DNA from: Streptomyces sp.
GTDB taxonomy: Bacteria > Actinomycetota > Actinomycetes > Streptomycetales > Streptomycetaceae
Assembly (NCBI RefSeq): GCF_019510245.1
Contig: NZ_JAEKKT010000123.1
Span: forward strand, 62,001-126,000
Reading direction: 5' to 3'
DNA length: 64,000 nt
Part shown: positions 33,313-42,339 of the stretch, one piece after another
Numbering within the stretch: the stretch's first letter is position 1
How the letters are laid out: the number at the start of each line of letters is the position of its first letter
The notes under the pieces: model-generated
Seen by the model: the letters and a program-made list of their open reading frames with translations, nothing else
Database searches by the model: none
What the model was told of the DNA's origin: nothing
Program-made: the position numbers and the translations under genes

Positions 33313-34008
33313 ATGGCAGAGCAGCTGACGGGACTGGCCGACGACCGCGCCCTCCTCGGGCGGACCAGCACCGCGGAACGGGTCTCCGACATCCTCAGGA
33401 GCCGCATCGCGGACGGTTACTTCCCGCCAGGCACCCGCCTGTCGGAGGACGGCATCGGCGGCGCGCTCGGCGTCTCCCGCAACACCCTGCGCGAGGCGTT
33501 CCGCCTGCTCACCCACGAACGCCTGCTGGTCCACGAACTCAACCGGGGCGTCTTCGTCCGGGTTCTGACCGTGGAGGACGTCGAGGACATCTACCGCACC
33601 CGCGCCCTCGTCGAGTGCGCGGTCGTACGCGGCCTCGGTGACCCGCCGTACGCCCTGGAGAGCCTGTCGGCGGCAGTCGCCGAGGGGCAGTCGGCGGCCA
33701 CCGCGGATGACTGGAAAGCAGTGGGTACGGCCAACATCCACTTCCACCGGGAACTGGTCGCCCTGGCCGCCAGCGAACGCACCGACGAACTGATGCGCAG
33801 CGTCTTCGCGGAACTCCGCCTCGCCTTCCACGTGGCCGACGACCCCCACGCCCTGCACGAGCCGTACCTGGCCCGCAACCGGGAGATCCTGGAATCGCTG
33901 GAACGCGGCGACAGGCGCGCCGCCGAGCGGCTCCTGGAGACGTATCTCACGGACTCCCTGGAACGGGTGGTCGAGGTCTACCGCCGCCGCGTCGACAGCA
34001 CCTCGTAG
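33313..34008 (+). CDS. GntR-family regulator (FCD ligand domain)
   Basis: 231 residues. A winged helix (AERVSDILRSRIADGYFPPG, then IGGALGVSRNTLREAFRLLT) is followed by a helical FCD domain (VEDIYRTRALVECAVVRGLG, NIHFHRELVALAAS, HALHEPYLARNREILESLER) whose Asp/His residues typically hold a metal that binds a carboxylate ligand. ATG 33313 is taken; the TTG at 33301 would add four residues. Divergent from the pyroglutamate operon with a perfect palindrome between, so it probably represses that operon and senses 5-oxoproline or glutamate-like acids. Confidence 0.92.
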   Translation: MAEQLTGLADDRALLGRTSTAERVSDILRSRIADGYFPPGTRLSEDGIGGALGVSRNTLREAFRLLTHERLLVHELNRGVFVRVLTVEDVEDIYRTRALVECAVVRGLGDPPYALESLSAAVAEGQSAATADDWKAVGTANIHFHRELVALAASERTDELMRSVFAELRLAFHVADDPHALHEPYLARNREILESLERGDRRAAERLLETYLTDSLERVVEVYRRRVDSTS

Positions 34009-34011
34009 GCT

Positions 34012-34096
34012 GCAGCGCCCCTTCAGGGGCGCTGGGGGTACCCCCCGGCCGAAGGCTGGGGGAGGAACTGCGCGAGCGGCCCCCGCCAGCCCGCAC
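34012..34096 (-). repeat. Streptomyces palindromic intergenic repeat, copy 2 (inverted)
   Basis: Read on the minus strand, this is the same element as copies 1 and 3, with CGCAGTTCCTCCCCCAGCCT, then CCCCCAGCGCCCCTGAAGGG. It lies immediately after the GntR stop, where its CAGCGCCCC/GGGGCGCTG hairpin could terminate transcription. Confidence 0.75.
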
Positions 34097-34175
34097 GCTG
34101 ACAACCGCCCTGCAGTACCCGGCCCCACCGGCGGAGCCGCTCCGCGTCGTTTGGGCCGATGTCGGACCCAGGACC

Positions 34176-34191
34176 TAGTCTGTGCACCGTG
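34176..34191 (+). promoter_or_regulatory. -10 box and leaderless GTG start of the SMC-like cassette
   Basis: TAGTCT at 34176-34181 lies seven bases before GTG 34189, and TTGGGC at 34151-34156 is a possible -35. No ribosome site is visible before either GTG 34189 or ATG 34159, so a leaderless mRNA starting at GTG 34189 is preferred. Confidence 0.4.
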
Positions 34192-35718
34192 ACTTCGCCT
34201 GCATCGACGGACAGCGTTCCGCCCCAGCTCAGCGCGGGGCCGCGCCCGGCACCGGGCCCGGCCGCCGACGAGGGGCTGGCGCGGCGGCTGCGCGCGCTCG
34301 CCTGCACGGCGCCGCTGCACGACCTCGACGCACGCAAGGCGAACCTGGCCGGCGAGTACTCGGTGTACGGCATGGCCGAGGTGGCCCTCTCCGCCATCGA
34401 CCTGGTCACCCTGAACATGGACTTCGACACCGGTGCCGACCACGAGCAGATCGTCGCCCGGCTGATCCCGCGCATCTCCGCCCAGGCCCCGCACCGCCCC
34501 GTCGCCGAGCACGAGCGCGTGGCCCGCTGGATCCTGGAGAACCTGATCAACGTCGGCAGCGTCGACCGCGGCTTCCGCGCGGTGTACGGCACCTTCGCGC
34601 CGGACGGCTCGTACGTCCGCCGGGACTACGACTTCAAGCTCATCGAGGAGGTGCCCGGCCCGGGCGGCACGGTGTACCTCCGGACCACCGACGAGGCGGT
34701 CAACGTCCTCGTCGGCGCCCTCGACACGGATGTCACCAGCGCCCAGATCGCGGCCGAGGTGAAGCTGGAGGTGCTGATCAACCGCGGCCGGCTCGCCGAC
34801 GCCCAACTCGCCGCGGAGCAGGCCCGCTACCGGACCGTGCAGTACTCGGAGAGCCTGCGCCGGGCCCTGGAGGCCACCCGGCGCAACGTCCGCGCGGTGG
34901 ACTGGCTCAACGCCGTCCCCGACATGATCGCCGAGGCCCTGGACCACGTCGCCGACCGGTACCGGCACGAGAACGCGATCCTCACCAACATCCGCAAGGC
35001 CCGCGACGAGACCGAGGAGCCCGAGAACAAGCGGCGCGCCGCCGAGCTCGTCGACATCGTCAAGGACTGCATCCGCCGGCACACCCAGTTGCAGTCACGG
35101 CTGCTGGAGGCGGGGCCGCTGTTCCGTGCGGAGCAGGACCGGCAGGCGTTCGCGACGCCCATGACGACGTCGGGGACGGACCTGTACGGGCACCTCCTCG
35201 CGCCGCTGCTCCCGTTGCCGCTGGAGCAGGCGGGCCGGGTCACGGGGGCGTTCTTCGCGCGTGGGACCGGGCTGCGGACGCCGGTGTCGGTGCGGGTCGG
35301 CGACCTCGTCGACATACTGCTGACGCCGCCGGTGGAGCGGGAGCACCTGGGTGCGGAGATGCCGGAGCCGGACCTCGTCGCCACGCCGGACGACAGCCGG
35401 TTCAGCGAGAATCAGCTGGCGGACGCCATGCGGCTGCTGGACCTTCCGGCCGACGCGCCTCGGCGCTTGTCCGGGCTGCTGGCGGAGGCACGGCGCGTGG
35501 GCGGCGAGGAGCTGGCCTACCTGGTCGCCTTGCTGGCGGTGCACGCCGCGAGCCCGGCCGTGGGCACGGCCTACCGGCAGGGCGAGGAGAAGCTGCTGTT
35601 CGCGGTGGACGACGGCACGCAGCTGGACGACCCCGGCTTCGGCGGTGCCGATCTCATCGTCGGGACGGCCTTGCTGGACGCGGTGGGGATGGCTGCGGAT
35701 CGGACCGAGGCCGCGTGA
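34189..35718 (+). CDS. Kleisin-like subunit of an SMC-type complex (hypothetical)
   Basis: 509 residues, no named family recognised. An N-terminal helical domain (VYGMAEVALSAIDLVTLNMD), a middle with a winged-helix-like block (HEQIVARLIPRI ... RWILENLINVG ... FRAVYGTF), a long helical stretch with coiled-coil character (IAEALDHVADRYRHENAILT), and a C-terminal helical domain. Architecture and position match JetA/MksF kleisins that clamp SMC heads. It is the first of three co-directional genes with a winged-helix partner and a giant ATPase. ATG 34159 would add 10 residues. The role is inferred from its neighbours. Confidence 0.65.
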   Translation: MTSPASTDSVPPQLSAGPRPAPGPAADEGLARRLRALACTAPLHDLDARKANLAGEYSVYGMAEVALSAIDLVTLNMDFDTGADHEQIVARLIPRISAQAPHRPVAEHERVARWILENLINVGSVDRGFRAVYGTFAPDGSYVRRDYDFKLIEEVPGPGGTVYLRTTDEAVNVLVGALDTDVTSAQIAAEVKLEVLINRGRLADAQLAAEQARYRTVQYSESLRRALEATRRNVRAVDWLNAVPDMIAEALDHVADRYRHENAILTNIRKARDETEEPENKRRAAELVDIVKDCIRRHTQLQSRLLEAGPLFRAEQDRQAFATPMTTSGTDLYGHLLAPLLPLPLEQAGRVTGAFFARGTGLRTPVSVRVGDLVDILLTPPVEREHLGAEMPEPDLVATPDDSRFSENQLADAMRLLDLPADAPRRLSGLLAEARRVGGEELAYLVALLAVHAASPAVGTAYRQGEEKLLFAVDDGTQLDDPGFGGADLIVGTALLDAVGMAADRTEAA

Positions 35719-35730
35719 TGTCGTGTGCCG

Positions 35731-35812
35731 GGTGCGGACCGGTGGGGGCTGATCGCGCAGTTCCTCCCCCAGCCTTCGGCCGGGGGTACCCCCAGCGCCC
35801 AGAAGGGGCGCT
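35731..35812 (+). repeat. Streptomyces palindromic intergenic repeat, copy 3
   Basis: CGCAGTTCCTCCCCCAGCCT, then CGGCCGGGGGTACCCCCAGC and an AGAAGGGGCGC end, near identical to copies 1 and 2. It sits between the first and second gene of the SMC-like cassette, so it might weaken transcription into the second gene. Confidence 0.75.
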
Positions 35813-35851
35813 TGCGCAGGCCTCTGTTTTCAAGATCGAGGAGTTGTAGTC

Positions 35852-36721
35852 GTGAGCGAGTACGTCGAGGTCGAGGTGTCTGCTGGGGCGGCGCCCGCCG
35901 CCGTCACGCCCGCCGATGCCGCCGACGCCGCTCGGCTCGTCGCCTTCGGGTTGCAGCCCAAGCTGCAGCCCGCGCGTGATCAGGAGTACACCGAGCTGCT
36001 GCGGCGCTACCGGGAGGACCCGCCATTCGCGCGGCTCGCCGATGCCGTGGCCGCCGGGCTCGGGCTGGTGGTCCTCGAGGTGTCGCCCCGCGCGGGCATG
36101 GCCGTGGCCGCCGCAGAGGACTCGGTGTTCGCCGTGCGCATGGGCGACTACGCGCGCCGTACGTCCGCGGACGGCAGCGACCGGTTCCTGCACGGCCTCG
36201 CCCACCTCGCCGTCGCCGCGCTGGCGTTCCCGCGCCCCGAGGACCTGGCCGACGACGGCTACATCGGGCGGATCACGGTCAACGGCGTCGACGCCTTCGT
36301 CCGGCAGGCCTGCCGGCGGCTGGAGGAGCGGGCCGAGGAGGCGGGGGAGAACACCGACCCGGCCACCGACGCGCCCGGCCTGGAGGCCGCCTGGCGGATC
36401 TGGGCCAGACGCAGCGCGACCGGCGCCACCAAGGACGCCCGCCGGCTGGCCGGTTCCACCACCGGCATCATCGGCAAGGCGGTCGCCTTCCTCACCGACT
36501 CCGGGTTCCTCCAGCGCACCGGCGACGACCAGGGCGGCACGTACCGCACGACGGCCCGCTACCAGCTCCAGGTGCGGGACCTGGCCGGCAGCGCCGCCAT
36601 GGCCGAGCTGCTGGAGCTCGGCGTCGTCCCGGTCACGGACGGCACGGCCAGCCTGCTGCCCGCCGACGCCACCGAGGACCTGGACCTGGTCGCCGACGCC
36701 GGTCTGCCGTTCCACTCCTGA
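35852..36721 (+). CDS. KITE-like winged-helix subunit (hypothetical)
   Basis: 289 residues. N-terminal winged-helix-like segment (ADAARLVAFGLQPKL ... EYTELLRRYREDPPFARLAD), then LGLVVLEVSPRAGMAVAAAE, and a C-terminal second winged helix (STTGIIGKAVAFLTDSGFLQ, then TYRTTARYQLQVRDL). Two tandem winged helices and the size fit the KITE/MksE/JetB component that binds kleisin. It has no recognised name. GTG 35852 lies eleven bases after GAGGAG. The gap before it (133 bases) holds repeat copy 3. The ATPase gene follows after 63 bases. Confidence 0.65.
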   Translation: MSEYVEVEVSAGAAPAAVTPADAADAARLVAFGLQPKLQPARDQEYTELLRRYREDPPFARLADAVAAGLGLVVLEVSPRAGMAVAAAEDSVFAVRMGDYARRTSADGSDRFLHGLAHLAVAALAFPRPEDLADDGYIGRITVNGVDAFVRQACRRLEERAEEAGENTDPATDAPGLEAAWRIWARRSATGATKDARRLAGSTTGIIGKAVAFLTDSGFLQRTGDDQGGTYRTTARYQLQVRDLAGSAAMAELLELGVVPVTDGTASLLPADATEDLDLVADAGLPFHS

Positions 36722-36784
36722 GCCGTTCCCGAAGCCCTTTCCGGGCCGTCACCACCGCCTTCCCACGTCTTACGAGAGTCCGCC

Positions 36785-39700
36785 ATGTACGAGCTGTCCC
36801 GGGTCCGCCTCTACTCCATCGGGCCCGCCGGTGCGCGCTACGCCGACACCGTGCTGGACCTGCGCGGTGTCGGGGAGCCCGTGCCCGATCCCGCCCCCAC
36901 CCAGGCGGAGTTCTTCGAGGAGGAGCCGGTCGGGCCGCCGCGCCGGCCCGCGCCCGCAGGCGTCCTCTTCCTGGAGAACGGCGGCGGCAAGTCGGTGCTG
37001 CTCAAGCTGATCTTCTCGGTGATGCTGCCAGGGCACCGGAACACCCTCGGTGGGGCGAGCTCGGGCGTGCTGCGCAAGTTCCTGCTCGCCGACGACTGCG
37101 GCCATGTCGCCCTGGAGTGGCAGCACACGCTCACCGGCGAGTGCGTGGTCGTCGGCAAGGCGAGCGAGTGGCGGGGGCGGCAGGTCTCCAACGACCCGCG
37201 GAAGTTCGCCGAGGCCTGGTACTCGTTCCGGCCCGGCCCGGGGCTGTCGCTGGACAATCTGCCGGTCGCCGAGTCCACCGCCGTCCGGCAGCCCGTGGAG
37301 GGCACCTCGGGGGCACAGGGGCGACGGCGCACCATGAAGGGCTTCCGGGACGCCATCACCGAGGCGGGCAAGGCGTACCCGCACCTGGACGTGTACTGGG
37401 AGGAGATCCACGACCGCTGGATCGAGCACCTCGGCGACCTGGGCCTCGACCCCGAACTCTTCCGCTACCAGCGCGAGATGAACGCCGACGAGGGCGAGGC
37501 CGCAGGCCTGTTCGCGGTGAAGAAGGACTCGGACTTCACCGACCTGCTGCTGCGGGCCGTGACCGACACCAGGGACACCGACGGACTCGCCGACCTGGTC
37601 GGCGGCTTCGGCAACAAACTCGGGCGGCGCGCCGAGCTGATCGCCGAACGGGACTTCACCGCCGGGTCGGTGGACCTGCTGGGGCGGATCGTGGAGGCCG
37701 CGGAGGCCCGGTCACGCGCGCGTGACATCCACGCGGGCGCCGAACGCCGTACGCGTACGCTGGCGCGCCGGCTGTCCGCGCGGGGCGTGCAGGAGCGGGT
37801 GCGCGCCGCCGACCTCGCCCAGCGGGTCACGGCCGCCGCCTACGCCGTCACGCACTCCGACGGCGCCCGCGAGCGCAGCGCGCTGATCGCCGCCGAACTC
37901 GCCTACCGGCACGCCTCCCTGGCGCTCGCCGTCGGCGAGAAGTCCGCCGCCGCGCAGAAGCGCGAGCTGGCCGACGCACGCACCCTGCACGCGGCCTGGC
38001 AGGCCGCCGAAGCCGTGCTCCGCCACCGCACGGCCACCGACCGGGTCGCGCGCGTGGCCGCCGCCATCCAGGAGGCCGAGCGGGACGCGGCGCCCGCGCT
38101 CGCCGCCCGTGCCAAGGCCGCCGCCGCACTCGTGCGGGCCCTGCACGGGGCCGCCGAGCGTGCCGAGAGCCTCGCCAACGAGGAGGAGGAGCGGTCCGCC
38201 GCGCTCCAGGGGGTCAGCGACCGCGCGTACCGGGACTCGACCTCCGCCGCCACCGAGGCACAGCGCGCCCGCAGCGAGGCGGGGCACCTCAGGCAGCGGC
38301 TCGGCGAGGTCGAGCAGGAGACCGCCGAGGCGGTCCGCGCGGGCTGGCTCGACGACAGCGCCCCGGACGCCGACCCGGCCCGCGCCGCCCTCGCGGCGAG
38401 CGACGCCGAGAAGACGGCCGTGGCCGCCTGGGACACCGCCCGTGAGGCCTCCCGCCGAGCGAGCGAGCACGCGCGCGAGGCGGCCGCCGCCGAGTCCCGC
38501 GCCGAACTCACCGCCGCCCGCGCCGCGGACGCCGCGACAGCGGCCGAGCGGACCTACGACGCCGAGAAACGCCTGGCCGAGAGTCTCGCGGCGGAGGAGC
38601 GACTCACCGAGCTGCTGGGCCTCACCGGCTCCCGTCCCGCCATTCCGCGGCCCCGCCACGAGGGCGGCGACGACACCCTCACGCCCCTCGTGCCCGAGGA
38701 ACTCGACCGGTTCGCGGACGAGTTGCGGGAGCTGCTCGACGACGCCGTGGGGTCCGCCGAGCGGCACCTGTTCGAGCTGCGGACCGCCGCCGCCGACGAC
38801 TCCCGGATCCTCGGCGCCCTCGGCGACGGCGGACTGCTGCCGCCCGGCCCCGACGTGCTGGCCACCGTCGAGTTCCTCGGCGAGCACGGCATCCCCGCAC
38901 TGCCCGGCTGGCGCTACCTAGCCCAGGCCGTCGACCCCGCCGACCACGCGCGTGTGCTGGCCGCCCGTCCCGAACTCGTCGACGGTGTCGTCATCACCGA
39001 CCCCGACACGCACGCCCGCGCCCGCGAGGCGCTCAGCGAGGCGGCCCTGCTGCCCCGCTCCGCCGTGGCCGTCGGCACCGCCGCCGCCCTGCTCGCGCCC
39101 ACCCCGGCCGCGGACGCCACCCCGGGCGACGTGTTCCTCGTACCGCCGAACCCGGCCATGCACGACGAGCACGCCGCCGACGAGGAGCGGCAGGCGCTGC
39201 GCGCGCGGGCCACCGAGCGGGACGAGGAGATCCGCACCCTCGCCGCGCGGCTCGGCAAGGACCGCGAACTGGCCGCGCGGCTCGCCTCCTGGCGCACCGG
39301 CTGCCCGGCCGGGCGGCTCGTGGAGCTGGCGCAGGAGGCCCGGGACGCACGGGCGTTCGCCGACGAGTCGGAGGCCGAGCTGACCGAGGCCCGGACCGTG
39401 CGGGCCGAGGCCGAGGAGGCCGCCGCCGAGGCCGCGCAGGTGCGCGACGAACGGCAGGAGGCCGCCCAGCGGGCCCGGCGCGCGGCCGACGCCCTCGCCG
39501 GCCTCGCGTTCCGGCTGCGCGAGCGGGCCGGCTGGCAGGTCAGGCTGCGCGAACTCGCCGACGAAGCCGCCGAGTCGGAGGCCCGCGCCCAGTCCTGCCT
39601 GGAAAGCGCCCGTGTCGCCGACGAGGACCGGCGCGCCGCCCAGCGCGCCGCCGACGACGCCCGCCGCACCGCCCGTGCGCTGCGCGCCGAGCGCTCCGAG

Positions 39701-41395
39701 ATCGCCGGAGCACCCGACGACATCCCCGAGACCGACGAGGACGCCCTCGGGGTCACGTCCCCGCTGCCCGCCCTGCGCGAGGCCTACCGGGCCGCCTCGC
39801 AGGTGTACGAGAAGGTCGGTGTCGGCGCCGATCTGCGCGCCGAGCAGGCCCGTGCGGAGAGCGACGAGAGCGCCGCGCTCACGGAGCTGGAGCGGCTGAG
39901 CAACAAGGTCCGCACCCGGGCGGAGCAGCTGCTGCAGTCGCCCGACGGCTCCGACGGGCCCTCCCGGCAGGCCGCCGCCGCCCGCGCGGAGGAACTGATG
40001 CAGCTCCTGGAGACCCGCATGTCCACCGCGAGCGAGCAGCTCGGGCGGCTCCGCGGCGAGGCCGAGCGGCACGCCCCCGAGGACGGCGAGGCGCACACCG
40101 AACTGCCCGAGGAGCTCCAGCCGCGCGACGCCGAGCACGCCCAGGCACTCCTGCGCACCGCGACGGCCGAACTCGCTGCGCGCACCGAGGCGCTGGCCCA
40201 GGCCCGGGAGGCGCACGCCGAACTGCTGGACACCCACCGCGCGGCCGAGGACGCGGCGGGCGGCTTCGAGGAGATCGCCGCCATGCTCCGCGACCTGCTG
40301 CGCGAGCACACCGCCGACGAGGAACAGGAGGAGCCCGAGCCGTACCCCGGCAGCCTGGAGGAAGCCCGGCAGTCCGCCGCCGAGGCCCGCAGGTCGCTGC
40401 GCGGCTGCGCCGGTGACCTGTCCGCCGCCGAGTCCGCCGTCCGTGAGGCGAGCGACGTCCTCGTACGGCACGCCAACGCCACCCGGTACGAGGCGGTGCG
40501 GACCCCCGCGCGTCAGCAGATCCGGGAACTGCCCGCCTCCGCCCTGCCCGAGCACGCCCAGAAGTGGGCGGACGCCTTCGCGCCGCGGCTGCGCGTGCTG
40601 ACCGACGAACTGGCCCAGCTGGAGCGGAACCGGGACTCGATCGTGGACCGGCTGCGAGGGCTCGTCGAGTCCGCGCTGGCCACCCTGCGCTCAGCCCAGC
40701 GGCTCTCCCGGCTGCCTGAGGGGCTCGGCGAGTGGTCCGGGCAGGAGTTCCTCCGCATCCGCTTCGAGGAGCCCGACCAGGCCACGCTCACCGAGCGGCT
40801 CGGCGAGGTCGTCGACGAGGCGACCCGGGCCGCCGTGAAGAAGAACTCCGATCTCCGGCGGGACGGAATGTCCTTGCTGCTGCGCGGAGTCGCGGCCGCT
40901 CTTCAGCCGAAGGGCGTCGCCGTGGAGATCCTCAAGCCGGACGCGGTACTGCGCGCCGAGCGGGTGCCGGTGGGGCAGATGGGGGACGTGTTCTCCGGCG
41001 GACAGCTGCTGACCGCCGCCATCGCCCTGTACTGCACGATGGCCGCACTGCGCTCCAACGACCGGGGGCGGGACAAGCACCGGCACGCGGGGACGCTGTT
41101 CCTCGACAACCCCATCGGGCGCGCCAACGCGACGTACCTGCTGGAGCTCCAGCGGGCCGTGTCGGACGCGCTGGGCGTGCAACTGCTGTACACGACCGGG
41201 CTCTTCGACACCACGGCACTGGCCGAGTTCCCGCTGGTCATCCGGTTGCGGAACGACGCGGACCTGCGGGCCGGCCTCAAGTACATCAGTGTGGAGGAAC
41301 ATCTCCGGCCCGGGCTGCCTCAGCAGCCGCAGGCGGGAGAGGCCGTGCACAGCGAGATCACCGCCACGCGGATGTTCAGGAAGCCGTCAGCCTGA
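36785..41395 (+). CDS. SMC/MukB-like giant coiled-coil ATPase
   Basis: 1536 residues. The N-terminal head half has FLENGGGKSVLLKLIFS (Walker A, about 63-75). Two very long Ala/Glu/Arg-rich coiled-coil arms (about 290-620 and 790-1300) flank a globular hinge-like domain (about 620-790: LTPLVPEELDRFADELRELL, PALPGWRYLAQAVDPADH, VITDPDTHARAREAL). The C-terminal head half has GDVFSGGQLLTAAIALY (ABC signature, about 1400-1415) and GTLFLDNPIGRANATYLLEL (Walker B, about 1437). The catalytic Glu after Walker B is Asn here. Architecture is that of MukB/MksB/JetC, which act in plasmid restriction or chromosome organisation. Cytoplasmic. Third in the cassette; no JetD/MksG nuclease follows. Confidence 0.8.
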   Translation: MYELSRVRLYSIGPAGARYADTVLDLRGVGEPVPDPAPTQAEFFEEEPVGPPRRPAPAGVLFLENGGGKSVLLKLIFSVMLPGHRNTLGGASSGVLRKFLLADDCGHVALEWQHTLTGECVVVGKASEWRGRQVSNDPRKFAEAWYSFRPGPGLSLDNLPVAESTAVRQPVEGTSGAQGRRRTMKGFRDAITEAGKAYPHLDVYWEEIHDRWIEHLGDLGLDPELFRYQREMNADEGEAAGLFAVKKDSDFTDLLLRAVTDTRDTDGLADLVGGFGNKLGRRAELIAERDFTAGSVDLLGRIVEAAEARSRARDIHAGAERRTRTLARRLSARGVQERVRAADLAQRVTAAAYAVTHSDGARERSALIAAELAYRHASLALAVGEKSAAAQKRELADARTLHAAWQAAEAVLRHRTATDRVARVAAAIQEAERDAAPALAARAKAAAALVRALHGAAERAESLANEEEERSAALQGVSDRAYRDSTSAATEAQRARSEAGHLRQRLGEVEQETAEAVRAGWLDDSAPDADPARAALAASDAEKTAVAAWDTAREASRRASEHAREAAAAESRAELTAARAADAATAAERTYDAEKRLAESLAAEERLTELLGLTGSRPAIPRPRHEGGDDTLTPLVPEELDRFADELRELLDDAVGSAERHLFELRTAAADDSRILGALGDGGLLPPGPDVLATVEFLGEHGIPALPGWRYLAQAVDPADHARVLAARPELVDGVVITDPDTHARAREALSEAALLPRSAVAVGTAAALLAPTPAADATPGDVFLVPPNPAMHDEHAADEERQALRARATERDEEIRTLAARLGKDRELAARLASWRTGCPAGRLVELAQEARDARAFADESEAELTEARTVRAEAEEAAAEAAQVRDERQEAAQRARRAADALAGLAFRLRERAGWQVRLRELADEAAESEARAQSCLESARVADEDRRAAQRAADDARRTARALRAERSEIAGAPDDIPETDEDALGVTSPLPALREAYRAASQVYEKVGVGADLRAEQARAESDESAALTELERLSNKVRTRAEQLLQSPDGSDGPSRQAAAARAEELMQLLETRMSTASEQLGRLRGEAERHAPEDGEAHTELPEELQPRDAEHAQALLRTATAELAARTEALAQAREAHAELLDTHRAAEDAAGGFEEIAAMLRDLLREHTADEEQEEPEPYPGSLEEARQSAAEARRSLRGCAGDLSAAESAVREASDVLVRHANATRYEAVRTPARQQIRELPASALPEHAQKWADAFAPRLRVLTDELAQLERNRDSIVDRLRGLVESALATLRSAQRLSRLPEGLGEWSGQEFLRIRFEEPDQATLTERLGEVVDEATRAAVKKNSDLRRDGMSLLLRGVAAALQPKGVAVEILKPDAVLRAERVPVGQMGDVFSGGQLLTAAIALYCTMAALRSNDRGRDKHRHAGTLFLDNPIGRANATYLLELQRAVSDALGVQLLYTTGLFDTTALAEFPLVIRLRNDADLRAGLKYISVEEHLRPGLPQQPQAGEAVHSEITATRMFRKPSA

Positions 41396-41426
41396 CGGAC
41401 GATCCCCGTACGGACCGGGGCGCGCC

Positions 41427-41897
41427 TCAGGGGTGCGTCAGCTGCCCCGCCTGGCCGCCCCGCCGCCGTATCCGCTCCTGTTCGCGCTCGGCGGCCCGCT
41501 GCTGCCGCCTGGCCGCGCGCCGCTCCCGGCGGAGGGTGCGGGCCGTGCTGCTCGGCTCCGAGACCACGCCGTGGCGCTGGCTCCACACCTGACGGGTCAC
41601 CAGGACGTCGACCGCGCTCCAGGTGGCCACCACCGTGCTCACCACGCTGCTGATCACCATGGGGAACGCCAGCCAGGACTCCGCCATCGTGCAGAAGAAC
41701 GCCACCATGGCCAGGATCAGCGTGACAGCGATGATGATCACCGACCGCACCGCCGCCGTCCGCACCGGATCCGGCATCCGGTACCGCTTGGCCGGCTCCT
41801 CGATCCACAACGTCCGGTACTGCGCCTGCTGTTGCCGCACCGTCGAGTGCGTCGCCGCGCCGTCCTCCGACACCGCCAGCCGCTCAGCCGTCCCCAT
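41427..41897 (-). CDS. Two-helix membrane protein, hypothetical
   Basis: 156 residues. Two membrane helices near the middle (AAVRSVIIIAVTLILAMVAF and ESWLAFPMVISSVVSTVV), an acidic/polar N-terminus, and a strongly basic C-terminal tail (RTLRRERRAARRQQRAAERE) predicted to be cytoplasmic and perhaps to touch DNA or lipid. The ATG at 41897 follows GGGGAGTG; a longer start at 41924 is possible. It converges on the SMC-like ATPase gene and lies divergently upstream of the conservon. Confidence 0.75.
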   Translation of the reverse strand: MGTAERLAVSEDGAATHSTVRQQQAQYRTLWIEEPAKRYRMPDPVRTAAVRSVIIIAVTLILAMVAFFCTMAESWLAFPMVISSVVSTVVATWSAVDVLVTRQVWSQRHGVVSEPSSTARTLRRERRAARRQQRAAEREQERIRRRGGQAGQLTHP

Positions 41898-42339
41898 CAA
41901 CGTGTCACTCCCCACCGCCGGCAAGCCCTCGCACCGGTGTCCGACGACCCCGGCTCCCCAGTGGCTGCCCGGCTTGCGCTGTTTTACGCTGCCCGGACGA
42001 GAGATGCGGCTCCTGTGGCCGAATCCGCACTCATCACCTGTCTACAAGGACGAACGAACTCGCCCGATGATTCCCAACCAGGGAAAAATTCCGGCCAACT
42101 GATCCTTCGTGGCGTTCCCGCCCCACTCGCGTGAAGTCGACTGAAGTCGACGCGATCGCGGTGGCAATCTCCCGCAATGCCCGGACAACTCGTCCCATCC
42201 GTCCGTCATGTCCGTTCGTCGGGGCGGAAGTTCACCGTCCGGACAGTTCTTCGAGTTATCCCTGTGACGGTAGTAGGCTCGCGCCGTTTGTTGACGTACA
42301 TGTGTACCCCCACCCGAGGGGGTCGAGCTGGGGGAGGCC
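41898..42339. other. 442-bp divergent gap upstream of the conservon
   Basis: It contains two tandem copies of TGAAGTCGAC (42132-42151) and, near the end, the ribosome site GGGGGAGGCC directly before ATG 42340. TTGACGTACATGTG at about 42293 could contain a -35. No gene was seen. Confidence 0.5.
42132..42151 (+). repeat. Tandem 10-mer upstream of the conservon
   Basis: TGAAGTCGAC is repeated twice with no gap, about 190 bases before the CvnA start. It could be a regulator-binding direct repeat. Confidence 0.5.

Noticed and set aside
41427..41897. Membrane protein next to the SMC-like ATPase as a fourth subunit of the system
   Set aside because: It is on the opposite strand, convergent, with membrane helices and no nuclease motif. 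It is probably an independent gene.
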